A stretch of 64,000 nucleotides of DNA. Source: Candidatus Coprovivens excrementavium (lineage in GTDB: Bacteria > Bacillota_I > Bacilli_A > RF39 > UBA660). Positions within the stretch are counted from its first letter, which is position 1. Each line of letters opens with the position of its first letter. The stretch spans positions 1 through 64,000 of the forward strand of contig CALVVU010000006.1 of assembly GCA_944363975.1 (NCBI GenBank). The letters are read 5' to 3'. Below the pieces are notes generated by a model, which was given only the letters and a program-made list of their open reading frames with translations, did not search any database and was not told where the DNA came from. The position numbers and the translations under genes were made by a program. Of the stretch, positions 48,627-56,486 are shown one piece after another.

Positions 48627-49634
48627 ATGGCAAAAAATGATTATGATTTTTCATTTATTTCTCGTAGATATAATTTAACAGAAAGTTCATTAGAAAATGT
48701 TGCTGAGAGTTTTGAAAAGACATTTAATTTAAAAATTAAGGAAATAAAAGAAAATGAAGATGGATATATATTTGTTGGAGACTTTGGTATTTTAGTTGGT
48801 GAAATGTTGTTTGATAAGATTAGAGGGGCTTATAAAAGACCTGTTTATCATTCTGGATCTAGGGAGGCAATTTTAAAAGAAAGAAATCGTCGTATAAATG
48901 CTCAACGTACTCGTAAATTTAAGTTGCAAAGAAGGAAACGTCTTGGTATAGCTATTGCAGCGGCAGGTATAATAGCCTTGACTGGATGGGGAGTTATTAA
49001 GTCAACTGTTTTTTCTGGAGATATTAATCCTACTCCAGTAGCTGTTCAAGAAGCAAGTCAACAATCTTCTATTTATGAGTCAAATGATATTTTACTTCTC
49101 GAGTGGGCAAATCATGCGATGGGTGAAGTGTCGGAAGTATGCGATGCAAGCGAATATGATGGAGTTCAAAGTTTAAGAGAACAAGTATATACAGATTATT
49201 TTGCTAAAGGAATGAGTAGTTATTATAATTATGTAGATATTTGTGATCAAGAAAAGGAAGGTTTTCCAGCTGAGTTAATAGCAGAATCAAAGGAGAATGC
49301 TCATAGTTCATTTAGAGAAAAACTCATTTATTTTAATGATTATTTAAAAAATAGTATTTATTTTTCTGATTTTACTTTTGAAAATTCTCCATTTACTGAT
49401 GCTGTTTTGGTTGATCAAGATGGAAATGTTTTGCAAGAAAACGATAATGGTAGTGTCATTTTAAGTGATGGTGAAGAAGCTGTTTATATTGATAGTGATT
49501 ATAGAGTATATGTAAGAGCTGAAGATGCTAATTTTACATTAACTAATTTGCCAGAAGATGCCATTGTTAAAGATGGAATAGTTTATGTTGATTCAAGTCA
49601 TTTATCTGATACAGAAAAACAATTATCTAAATAG
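48627..49634 (+). CDS. single-pass membrane protein of unknown function
   Basis: A cytoplasmic N-terminus of about 105 residues, rich in Arg/Lys at the end (RNRRINAQRTRKFKLQRRKR), leads to one helix near residues 109-127, then an outward part of about 205 residues. The outer part is acidic with several Ser/Thr patches and no recognised domain. GATAGGTGATATA precedes the start. It lies between mtaB and recD2 and has its own terminator, so it is probably transcribed separately. Confidence 0.65.
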   Translation: MAKNDYDFSFISRRYNLTESSLENVAESFEKTFNLKIKEIKENEDGYIFVGDFGILVGEMLFDKIRGAYKRPVYHSGSREAILKERNRRINAQRTRKFKLQRRKRLGIAIAAAGIIALTGWGVIKSTVFSGDINPTPVAVQEASQQSSIYESNDILLLEWANHAMGEVSEVCDASEYDGVQSLREQVYTDYFAKGMSSYYNYVDICDQEKEGFPAELIAESKENAHSSFREKLIYFNDYLKNSIYFSDFTFENSPFTDAVLVDQDGNVLQENDNGSVILSDGEEAVYIDSDYRVYVRAEDANFTLTNLPEDAIVKDGIVYVDSSHLSDTEKQLSK

Positions 49635-49639
49635 TAGAT

Positions 49640-49669
49640 AAAAAGGCGAAAAAATATTCGCCTTTTTTT
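49640..49669 (+). terminator. terminator before recD2
   Basis: AAAAAGGCGAA pairs with TTCGCCTTTTT, loop AAAATA, followed by T. Confidence 0.85.
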
Positions 49670-49703
49670 ATTCGTTGTGATAAAATTTATAAAGGTGATA
49701 GTT

Positions 49704-51908
49704 ATGGACAGCATAAGAGGAAAATTTAAGCAAATGATTTTTGAAAGCGATAATGGATATAAAGTAGGTTTGTTTAGAGTTAAGGAAGCAACTGGAGATA
49801 TGGAGGAAATGATAAATAAAACTATTACTTTTACTGGTTATTTTGCTGATGTTAATTATGATGATTTTTATACTTTAGTTGGCAAATATGCTTTTAATGA
49901 ACGATATGGAAATCAATTTCAAGTATCTAGTTATGAGAGAGAAGAACCTAAAGGAAGAGATGCTGTTATAAGTTTTTTATCCAGTTCTTTAATTAAAGGA
50001 TGTGGGGAGAAAACTGCGGAAGCAATAGTTGAATATCTTGGTGACGAGGCATTGTCTTTAATTAAAAATGATTATACTAATTTGTTAAAAGTTCCTGGGA
50101 TTAGTGAGGTAAAAGCCAAACGAATATACAATTCAATAGTGAAATATCAAAGTACAGATGAAATAATTGTGCAATTAAAAAAATATGGTTTTACAATTAA
50201 TGAAGCGTTATCTATTTTAAATAAATGGGGAGAAAGTTCTTTAGAGATTGTTAATAATGATATATATAAATTGATTGATATAATAGATTTTGTTAAGTTA
50301 GATAGGGTTTTCTTAGGAATGAAAGAAGCTGATGCTCATGAAAGAGTTTTGGCTTGTATAATTGAATCGTTTAAAAGATTAGGATTTAAAAATGGTGATA
50401 CATATTTAACAAAAAATGAATTGTTTAGTAATATAAGAAATGACTTTAAGATATTTATTAACGAAGATGAATTTGATTTATATTTGGAGGAATTAAGTAA
50501 TAATAAAGAGATTATTATAAAGGGAAATAAATATTTCTTAACAGAATATTATGATTATGAGGAAGATATAGCTAGTAATTTAGAATTGATAAGTAAACAT
50601 AGTAAAGAAAAGATTATGCATTTTGATGATTTAATTGCCGCAATACAATTGGAGTATGGCGTTAAGTATAATGTAGATCAGAAAAAAGCAATAAAAAAAG
50701 CTTTGACAAATAGGATAAGTATTATTACAGGAGGTCCTGGTACTGGAAAAACAACAATTATTAATTCAATTGTTAAGTTGTATATGAGAATTCATAATTT
50801 GAATTATAAAGATGTTATTAATGAAATTGCTTTATTGGCTCCAACTGGGCGTGCCGCAAAAAAAATAAGTGATTCAACTGGTTTACCAGCGATGACGATA
50901 CATCGTTATTTAAAATGGAATAAAGAAAAAAACGAATTTCAAATTAATGAATATAATAAAAATCCTCATAAATTAATTATCGTTGATGAAACAAGTATGA
51001 TTGATACATGTTTGTTTGATTCTTTATTAAAAGGAATAAAACATAATATTACTTTGGTTTTAGTAGGTGATGCTAATCAATTACCTAGTGTTGGTCCCGG
51101 ATTGATATTAAATGATTTAATAGAGAGTGATTTATTTACTCATACGGTTTTAGAAACAATATATCGTCAAAGTGATAATTCTTATATTCCGATATTGGCA
51201 AAAGAAATAAAAGAACATAATTTGAGTGAAGATTTTACAAGACAAACTGACGATTATAATTTTTTATTTGCTAGTGGTTTAGCAATTAAAGAAACTATTA
51301 GAAAGATTTGTTTAATGAGTAAGGAAAAAGGATTAACGGAAGATGATATTCAAATTTTGGCACCGATGTATAAAGGTGAAAATGGGATAGATAATTTAAA
51401 TATTTTATTACAAGGGATATTTAATCCTAAAGATGAAAGTAAAAAAGAAATTAAAGTTGGTGATATTATTTATCGTGAACATGATAAGGTTTTACAATTA
51501 GTAAATGATCCAGATAATAACATATTTAATGGGGATATTGGATATATTAGTAATATAAGTATTGTTATGGCACCAAAGAAAAAAGAAATCTTAACAATTA
51601 ATTTTGATGGAAATGAAGTTTTGTACAATAGAGAGGATTTAATTAATATTAAACATGCTTATGCAATTACGATTCATAAAAGTCAAGGTTCAGAATTTGC
51701 GCATGTTATAATGCCAATATCAAAAGCTTATTTTAAAATGTTATATAATAAACTTATATATACTGGTGTTTCACGAGCTAAAAAGAGTTTAATTATTATT
51801 GGAGAAAAAGAAAGTTTTATTATGGCAACTAATAATGATTATTCAACAAATAGAAAAACTAATTTAAAAGAGCAATTGATGCATAAGTTTATAGAGGATG
51901 GTCAATAA
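49704..51908 (+). CDS. recD2: RecD2-type helicase
   Basis: A 5'-3' SF1 DNA helicase involved in repair and fork restart. N-terminal OB-like part (FKQMIFESDNGYKVGLFRV), helix-hairpin-helix region (VPGISEVKAKRIY), then the motor: GGPGTGKTTI near residue 345 (Walker A), VDETSMID (Walker B), DANQLPSVGPG (motif III), and the late HKSQGSEF motif. ATG 49704 follows AAAGGTGATA; the longer frame upstream begins inside the preceding T run area. Length 734 residues. Confidence 0.93.
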   Translation: MDSIRGKFKQMIFESDNGYKVGLFRVKEATGDMEEMINKTITFTGYFADVNYDDFYTLVGKYAFNERYGNQFQVSSYEREEPKGRDAVISFLSSSLIKGCGEKTAEAIVEYLGDEALSLIKNDYTNLLKVPGISEVKAKRIYNSIVKYQSTDEIIVQLKKYGFTINEALSILNKWGESSLEIVNNDIYKLIDIIDFVKLDRVFLGMKEADAHERVLACIIESFKRLGFKNGDTYLTKNELFSNIRNDFKIFINEDEFDLYLEELSNNKEIIIKGNKYFLTEYYDYEEDIASNLELISKHSKEKIMHFDDLIAAIQLEYGVKYNVDQKKAIKKALTNRISIITGGPGTGKTTIINSIVKLYMRIHNLNYKDVINEIALLAPTGRAAKKISDSTGLPAMTIHRYLKWNKEKNEFQINEYNKNPHKLIIVDETSMIDTCLFDSLLKGIKHNITLVLVGDANQLPSVGPGLILNDLIESDLFTHTVLETIYRQSDNSYIPILAKEIKEHNLSEDFTRQTDDYNFLFASGLAIKETIRKICLMSKEKGLTEDDIQILAPMYKGENGIDNLNILLQGIFNPKDESKKEIKVGDIIYREHDKVLQLVNDPDNNIFNGDIGYISNISIVMAPKKKEILTINFDGNEVLYNREDLINIKHAYAITIHKSQGSEFAHVIMPISKAYFKMLYNKLIYTGVSRAKKSLIIIGEKESFIMATNNDYSTNRKTNLKEQLMHKFIEDGQ

Positions 51909-51928
51909 TATCTAGTAGAGGTGATATT

Positions 51929-52057
51929 ATGAAAAAATTAAGTAAAAGAGAAATGATACTAGTAGCTGGTGCAACTATGGTATCTATGGCTGCAGGAATT
52001 GCTATCGGTTGTATGAAAGAAAAAATGCGTATGGATTCATGTTGTATTATAGATGAA
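51929..52057 (+). CDS. 42-residue single-pass small protein
   Basis: ATG 51929 follows AGAGGTGATATT. The product has a basic start (MKKLSKREM), one hydrophobic stretch of about 20 residues (ILVAGATMVSMAAGIAIGC) and a short tail with Lys, Asn and aromatics. It sits 21 bases after recD2 and just before a terminator, so it is probably the last gene of that transcript. A small membrane peptide is likely; the role is unknown. Confidence 0.5.
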
Positions 52058-52062
52058 ATGTA

Positions 52063-52083
52063 GGACCTTTAAAGGTCCTTTTT
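52063..52083 (+). terminator. terminator after the small protein
   Basis: AGGACC (52063-52068) pairs with GGTCCT (52074-52079) around TTTAAA and is followed by T residues. Confidence 0.85.
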
Positions 52084-52097
52084 CCTAGGGTGAGAAA

Positions 52098-53132
52098 ATG
52101 GATGAGAAAAAACTTAAGGAGATAGTTTTATTTTTAATTGCTATTATTCTAATAATATTTCTTGTTAAATATTTAAATGTTTTTAAGTACATAAGTACTT
52201 TATTTAATATTTTGATTCCTTTATTAATAGGTTTTATTTATGCATGGTTAATTAATCCATTAATTAGAAAACTTAGTAAAAAAGGTAATCGATATTTAGT
52301 ATGTCTTATTTTCTTTGGTTGTTTCTTGTTTATAATTGGTTTATTTTTGTATTTGTTGATTCCAACATTATATAAAGAAATTATGGAGTTGTTGGAAATA
52401 TTGCCTAAAATGTTTAGCAAAATAGAATTAACAATTAATAATATGGGTTTAGTTAAGTATTTAGATAAAGTATTAGTTTTTTTGATTGATAGTTTACCAA
52501 GTGGTATTTTGTATTTTATAAAGAATATTTTTAAATATGTTGGTGTTGTTTTTATTGGATTAATACTTGGTTTATATATTAGTTTTGATTATGAGAAAAT
52601 TGTGAGAAACTTGTTTGTTTTAATACCTAAAAAAATTAATTGTATTGTTGTTGAGTTATTTTTAAAAGTTAGTGAAGAAGTAAGAAAATGTGTTAATGGG
52701 ACTTTGTTGATAGCTTTTTTTGTTTTTGTGATGAGTTCGATTAGTTTTTTTGTAGTTGGTTTAGAAGCACCGTTATTATTCGGGGTATTGTGTGGATTAA
52801 CAGATTTAATTCCTTATATTGGTCCTTATATTGGAGGAGTTGCAGCTGTGTTGGTTGGATTTACAGAAAGTAATACTTTAGGAATAATAACAATTGTAAT
52901 TTGTTTTGTAGTTCAATGTCTTGAGAATTATGTTTTACAACCATTAGTCATGAGTAAAAGAATTAAAATTAGTCCTATTTTAATCATTGTTGGTTTATTA
53001 GTGTTTGGTAAATTAATGGGAATTCTAGGAATGATTATTGCAACACCATTAATTGCAATGATTAAAGTATTAGTTGAATATTTTCCAAAAGTAAAGAAAG
53101 AATGTTTAAAAAAAGATAAAATTGACATTTAG
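52098..53132 (+). CDS. AI-2E family transporter (second copy)
   Basis: Second member of the family, 344 residues, with the N-terminal pair of helices (ILIPLLIGFIYAWLI), the central LLYLLIP-type helices, and the C-terminal motif LIPYIGPYIGGVAAVL then NYVLQPLVMSKRIKISP. It is only loosely similar to the copy at 28323, so it is an older paralogue. CTAGGGTGAG precedes the start. No substrate is known. Confidence 0.9.
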   Translation: MDEKKLKEIVLFLIAIILIIFLVKYLNVFKYISTLFNILIPLLIGFIYAWLINPLIRKLSKKGNRYLVCLIFFGCFLFIIGLFLYLLIPTLYKEIMELLEILPKMFSKIELTINNMGLVKYLDKVLVFLIDSLPSGILYFIKNIFKYVGVVFIGLILGLYISFDYEKIVRNLFVLIPKKINCIVVELFLKVSEEVRKCVNGTLLIAFFVFVMSSISFFVVGLEAPLLFGVLCGLTDLIPYIGPYIGGVAAVLVGFTESNTLGIITIVICFVVQCLENYVLQPLVMSKRIKISPILIIVGLLVFGKLMGILGMIIATPLIAMIKVLVEYFPKVKKECLKKDKIDI

Positions 53133-53184
53133 AATTAATAGATGTACAATTTAGTTCCTTGTGTGTTTAGAAAGGAAGTTAAAA

Positions 53185-53490
53185 ATGACAAGTTATGATA
53201 ATATAGATAATAGTAATTTGAAGGAATATGTCTTAGAATGGTTTTTTAAATTTTTTGATTTAACAGAAGAAAGAACTATTTTATTAAATCGTATTTTAGA
53301 TAGTTTTAATGCATCAGATATTGGAGTAGATGAATTTAAAGATCATTTTGGTTTAGATAATTTTTATGATGTTTTAAATTTTATTTTAGATAAGAGTAAA
53401 ATTGGTGAATTAAAAAAATTTGGTCAATCTTTTGACGAAGCAAGTCAAGAAAAAGGTGTAGGATTAGTTAAGACAAAACCAATTATTTAA
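53185..53490 (+). CDS. small acidic helical protein of unknown function
   Basis: A 101-residue, cysteine-free, helical protein rich in Asp/Glu and Phe/Leu, with no membrane segment. AAAGGAAG (53171-53178) supports ATG 53185 rather than an upstream GTG. It lies 52 bases after the AI-2E gene and 45 bases before the T-box region. No family was recognised. Confidence 0.55.
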   Translation: MTSYDNIDNSNLKEYVLEWFFKFFDLTEERTILLNRILDSFNASDIGVDEFKDHFGLDNFYDVLNFILDKSKIGELKKFGQSFDEASQEKGVGLVKTKPII

Positions 53491-53500
53491 GAATAGTGCC

Positions 53501-53529
53501 TTTACAAAAAAGAAAAAAAATTATATAAT
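53501..53529 (+). promoter_or_regulatory. sigma-A promoter of the T-box operon
   Basis: TTTACA (53501-53506) and TATAAT (53524-53529) with a 17-base spacer lie upstream of the leader. Confidence 0.75.
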
Positions 53530-53535
53530 CTATTT

Positions 53536-53732
53536 ATCTTTGATGAAATTAATCGTTGATGAAGACAAAGTATTTGGGAAATCTTAGAGAGACTTAGTGG
53601 TTGGTGGAAACTAAGAGATGGAAGAAAGAAAGAGCTACCTTCGGAGATTAAACGGAAAAAAACCGTTATATTAATTAAGTTAAAAAAAGGATGGTACCGT
53701 GCTTTATGCACTCCTTAGGTATCATCTTTTTT
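53536..53732 (+). promoter_or_regulatory. T-box riboswitch, alanine specifier
   Basis: The leader has the conserved T-box core GGATGGTACCGTG (53689-53701), which base-pairs with uncharged tRNA acceptor ends. A stem I region (53590-53616) has the typical paired arms CTTAG and CTAAG. The specifier triplet is GCT at 53634-53636, matching tRNA-Ala, followed by an ACCTTCGGAG segment typical of that loop. A stem III hairpin is at 53651-53667. The terminator (53690-53732) overlaps the antiterminator. Read-through occurs when uncharged tRNA-Ala accumulates. The first controlled gene is a dNMP kinase-like gene, then alaS. Confidence 0.88.
53690..53732 (+). terminator. T-box regulated terminator
   Basis: GATGGTACC (53690-53698) pairs with GGTATCATC (53718-53726), with GTGC/GCAC inside, and a T run. 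Competes with the antiterminator. Confidence 0.85.
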
Positions 53733-53750
53733 ATATTAAGGAGGAATGTT

Positions 53751-54269
53751 ATGAATTTGTTCTTAATTTCTGGTAAAGCAGGAAGTGGAAAAAATGAAGT
53801 GGCAATGTTAATAAAACGAAGATTATCTAAAACAGTTATAACTTCATTTAGTAAATATATAAAATTATTTGCGTTAGAACTAACTGATTGGGATGGTAGA
53901 GATTTTGATAAACCTCGTGTTTTTTTACAAGAGATGGGAGATAAGCTACGAGCGATTGATGAAGATTTCTTAACTAAAAGAATAGTTGAGGATTTAGAAG
54001 TTTATCGTCGTGAAGGGATTGATAATGTTATTATTAGTGATTGTCGGTTGATTCATGAATTAGAGTATTTTAAAGCTTTAAACAATGTAAATGTATATAC
54101 AATACGTGTAAATTGTGATAAAAGTAGTCGTAATTTAAATAGTGATGAAAAAAATCACCATACAGAAGTTGAATTGGATAATTATGATTTATTTGATTTT
54201 GTTATTGATAATAAGTTTGATGATAAATTAGAAAAAGATGTTTTAGAAATGTTGAAAGGATTGAAGTAA
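53751..54269 (+). CDS. P-loop kinase, deoxynucleoside monophosphate kinase-like
   Basis: A 172-residue P-loop NTPase. The Walker A is SGKAGSGKNE, and IISDCRL near residue 100 is the second strand. The layout resembles phage-type dNMP kinases, and another adenylate/shikimate-kinase-like activity cannot be excluded. ATG 53751 follows AAGGAGGAAT (53738-53747); an upstream in-frame GTG is inside the T-box terminator. It is separated from alaS by one base and so is under alanine T-box control, which is unusual for a nucleotide kinase. Confidence 0.7.
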   Translation: MNLFLISGKAGSGKNEVAMLIKRRLSKTVITSFSKYIKLFALELTDWDGRDFDKPRVFLQEMGDKLRAIDEDFLTKRIVEDLEVYRREGIDNVIISDCRLIHELEYFKALNNVNVYTIRVNCDKSSRNLNSDEKNHHTEVELDNYDLFDFVIDNKFDDKLEKDVLEMLKGLK

Positions 54270-54270
54270 A

Positions 54271-56028
54271 ATGAATTTAAAAGATTTATATATTGATTTT
54301 TTTGTTAGTAAAGGACATAAGCAAATACCTAGTGCACCAGTTGTTCCAGAAAACGATCCGTCAGTTCTTTTTAATACGGCTGGTATGCAACCTTTAATTC
54401 CTTATTTAATGGGACAATCTCATCCATATGGAACAAGATTGTGTGATTATCAAAAGTGTATTAGAACTAACGATTTAGAGGAAGTTGGTGATGTCACGCA
54501 TCATACTTTCTTCGAAATGTTAGGTAATTGGAGTTTAGGTGATTATTTTAAAGATGAAAGTATTAGTTGGAGTTTTGAATTTTTAACTAAATATTTAAAT
54601 ATTCCTGTTGAAAGATTAGCTGTAACTGTTTTTGCTGGTAATGATGATATTCCTTTTGATGAAGTTAGTTATAATAAATGGATAAGTTTAGGAATAAAAC
54701 CTGAAAGAATTGCTAAAACAGTAGATGATAATTTTTGGATTGCTGGAGAAACTGGGCCTTGTGGAGCAGATACAGAAATATTTTATTTTAGAAGTGAAGA
54801 TGAAATTCCTATTGAATTTGATCCTAATGATGATCGATGGGTAGAAATTTGGAATAATGTTTTTATGCAATATAATAAAGCTGAAAATGGAATAATAACT
54901 GAATTACCAAAAAAGAATGTTGATACAGGGATGGGTGTAGAAAGAACAACAGCTATTTTAGAAGGAGTAAATGATAATTATTTATCTAGCATATGGAAAG
55001 ATGTTATTGATTTGATTTGTAATATTTCTAATTTATCTTATGAAGGTAATGAAAGGAGTATGCGCATTATAGCTGATCATTTAAGAACGGCAGTATTTAT
55101 TTCGGCAGATCCAGCTGGAATTAAACCTAGTAACACTGATCAAGGATATATTTTACGTAGATTAATACGTCGTGCAATTCGTCATGCTAAGACACTTAAT
55201 ATTGATATAAATAGTGATTGGGAACAAAAAATAGCTACTTTATTGATAGATAAATATCAAAAATATTATAAAGAATTAGTTGATAATCGCGATGTTGTAT
55301 TGAATGTTTTGACTGAAGAGAAAAAACGTTTTAATAAGACTTTAGAGAAAGGATTAAAAGAGTTTGAAAAAGTAACTAGAAATAATGAAAATATAGATGG
55401 TGAAATGGCTTTTCATTTATTTGATACTTATGGCTTTCCTTTAGAATTAACTGTTGAATTAGCTAAAGAACGTAATTTAAAAGTTGATATTGTAGGATTT
55501 GAAAATAAATTTAAGGAACATCAAGAAAAGAGTAGAACAGCTTCAGCTGGGAAATTTAAAGGTGGTTTAGCAGGTAATAGTGAGATTGAAACAAGGTATC
55601 ATACGGCAACACACTTACTTAATGCTGCTTTGAAAGTAGTAGTTGGTCCCGATGTACATCAAAAAGGTTCTAATATAACGGATGAACGTATGCGTTTTGA
55701 TTTTAGTTGTGATCATAAATTAACAGATGAAGAAAAGAAAAAAACAGAAGATTTAGTTAATGAGTGGATTGAAGCAGGATTAGATGTTACAGTTCAAGAA
55801 ATGTCAAAGGATGAGGCAATTAAATCAGGAGCAGAATGTATGTTTATTGAAAAATATCCCGATATTGTAACTGTTTACCAAATTGGTAATGATAAATATG
55901 GTGTTGTATCAAAAGAATTGTGTGGTGGTCCACATGTTAAAAATACATCTGAATTAACGAAGTTTAAAATAAAGAAAGAAGAAGCTTCTAGTGCAGGTGT
56001 TAGAAGAATTAAAGCTATTTTGGAGTAA
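54271..56028 (+). CDS. alaS: alanine-tRNA ligase, short form without the C-Ala domain
   Basis: Charges tRNA-Ala. The catalytic core has motif 2 (CIRTNDLEEVG) and motif 3 (GMGVERTTAIL). The editing domain has His444 and His448 (HTATH) and the Cys551/His555 pair in CGGPH, the usual CGGTH with Pro for Thr. Length is 585 residues instead of about 870: the protein ends exactly after the editing domain (AGVRRIKAILE), so the DHHA1/C-Ala part is missing. No remnant lies downstream, where another gene starts at once. Short AlaRS forms of this type are known in a few bacteria. The gene is controlled by an alanine T-box. Confidence 0.9.
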   Translation: MNLKDLYIDFFVSKGHKQIPSAPVVPENDPSVLFNTAGMQPLIPYLMGQSHPYGTRLCDYQKCIRTNDLEEVGDVTHHTFFEMLGNWSLGDYFKDESISWSFEFLTKYLNIPVERLAVTVFAGNDDIPFDEVSYNKWISLGIKPERIAKTVDDNFWIAGETGPCGADTEIFYFRSEDEIPIEFDPNDDRWVEIWNNVFMQYNKAENGIITELPKKNVDTGMGVERTTAILEGVNDNYLSSIWKDVIDLICNISNLSYEGNERSMRIIADHLRTAVFISADPAGIKPSNTDQGYILRRLIRRAIRHAKTLNIDINSDWEQKIATLLIDKYQKYYKELVDNRDVVLNVLTEEKKRFNKTLEKGLKEFEKVTRNNENIDGEMAFHLFDTYGFPLELTVELAKERNLKVDIVGFENKFKEHQEKSRTASAGKFKGGLAGNSEIETRYHTATHLLNAALKVVVGPDVHQKGSNITDERMRFDFSCDHKLTDEEKKKTEDLVNEWIEAGLDVTVQEMSKDEAIKSGAECMFIEKYPDIVTVYQIGNDKYGVVSKELCGGPHVKNTSELTKFKIKKEEASSAGVRRIKAILE

Positions 56029-56032
56029 TTAA

Positions 56033-56365
56033 ATGGATTTTTACGAATTAGAAACTAGTTTATTTAAGGAAAAATTTTTAAGTAATAAAGATTATTTGGA
56101 AAAAGTTTTACATAATGATTATATTGAGTATGGTAAATCTGGTTTAATATATAACAAGAAAGAAACAATTGAGTCTTTATATAGGATGAAAGATAGGAAT
56201 ATTACAATATCAAAATTTACAAGTAAAAAAATTGATGAAAAAACATATATTATTCATTATATATCTACACATGAAAATGATATTAATGTATTAAGGACTT
56301 CTATTTGGATAAATGAAATTAATAAATGGAAATTATATTTTCATCAAGGAACGAAGATGAATTAA
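56033..56365 (+). CDS. NTF2-like (DUF4440) protein
   Basis: A 110-residue cone-shaped NTF2-like fold: an N-terminal helix pair (LETSLFKEKFLSNKDYLEKVLHNDYIEYG), then four to five beta strands (ISKFTSKKIDEKTYIIHYIST, RTSIWINEINKWKLYFHQG). The family has both enzymes and binding proteins. It starts four bases after alaS and its ribosome site lies in the alaS end, so it is likely co-transcribed under the T-box. Function unknown. Confidence 0.8.
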   Translation: MDFYELETSLFKEKFLSNKDYLEKVLHNDYIEYGKSGLIYNKKETIESLYRMKDRNITISKFTSKKIDEKTYIIHYISTHENDINVLRTSIWINEINKWKLYFHQGTKMN

Positions 56366-56390
56366 AACAAGTTTAAAACTTGTTTTTTTT
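56365..56390 (+). terminator. terminator of the alaS operon
   Basis: AAACAAGTTT pairs with AAACTTGTTT and is followed by a long T run; the 5' arm overlaps the stop. Confidence 0.8.
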
Positions 56391-56486
56391 ATGAAAATAA
56401 AAGGATACAAATTATTTAGAGTGTAAATATAAAGTGAAAGGGTGATAACAGGATAAAAAAAATAATACTATTGGGAGGATTTGGAA

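Noticed and set aside
56029-56365. Missing C-Ala of AlaRS as a frameshift.
   Set aside because: No C-Ala-like sequence is found in any frame after the stop; an NTF2-like gene starts at once.
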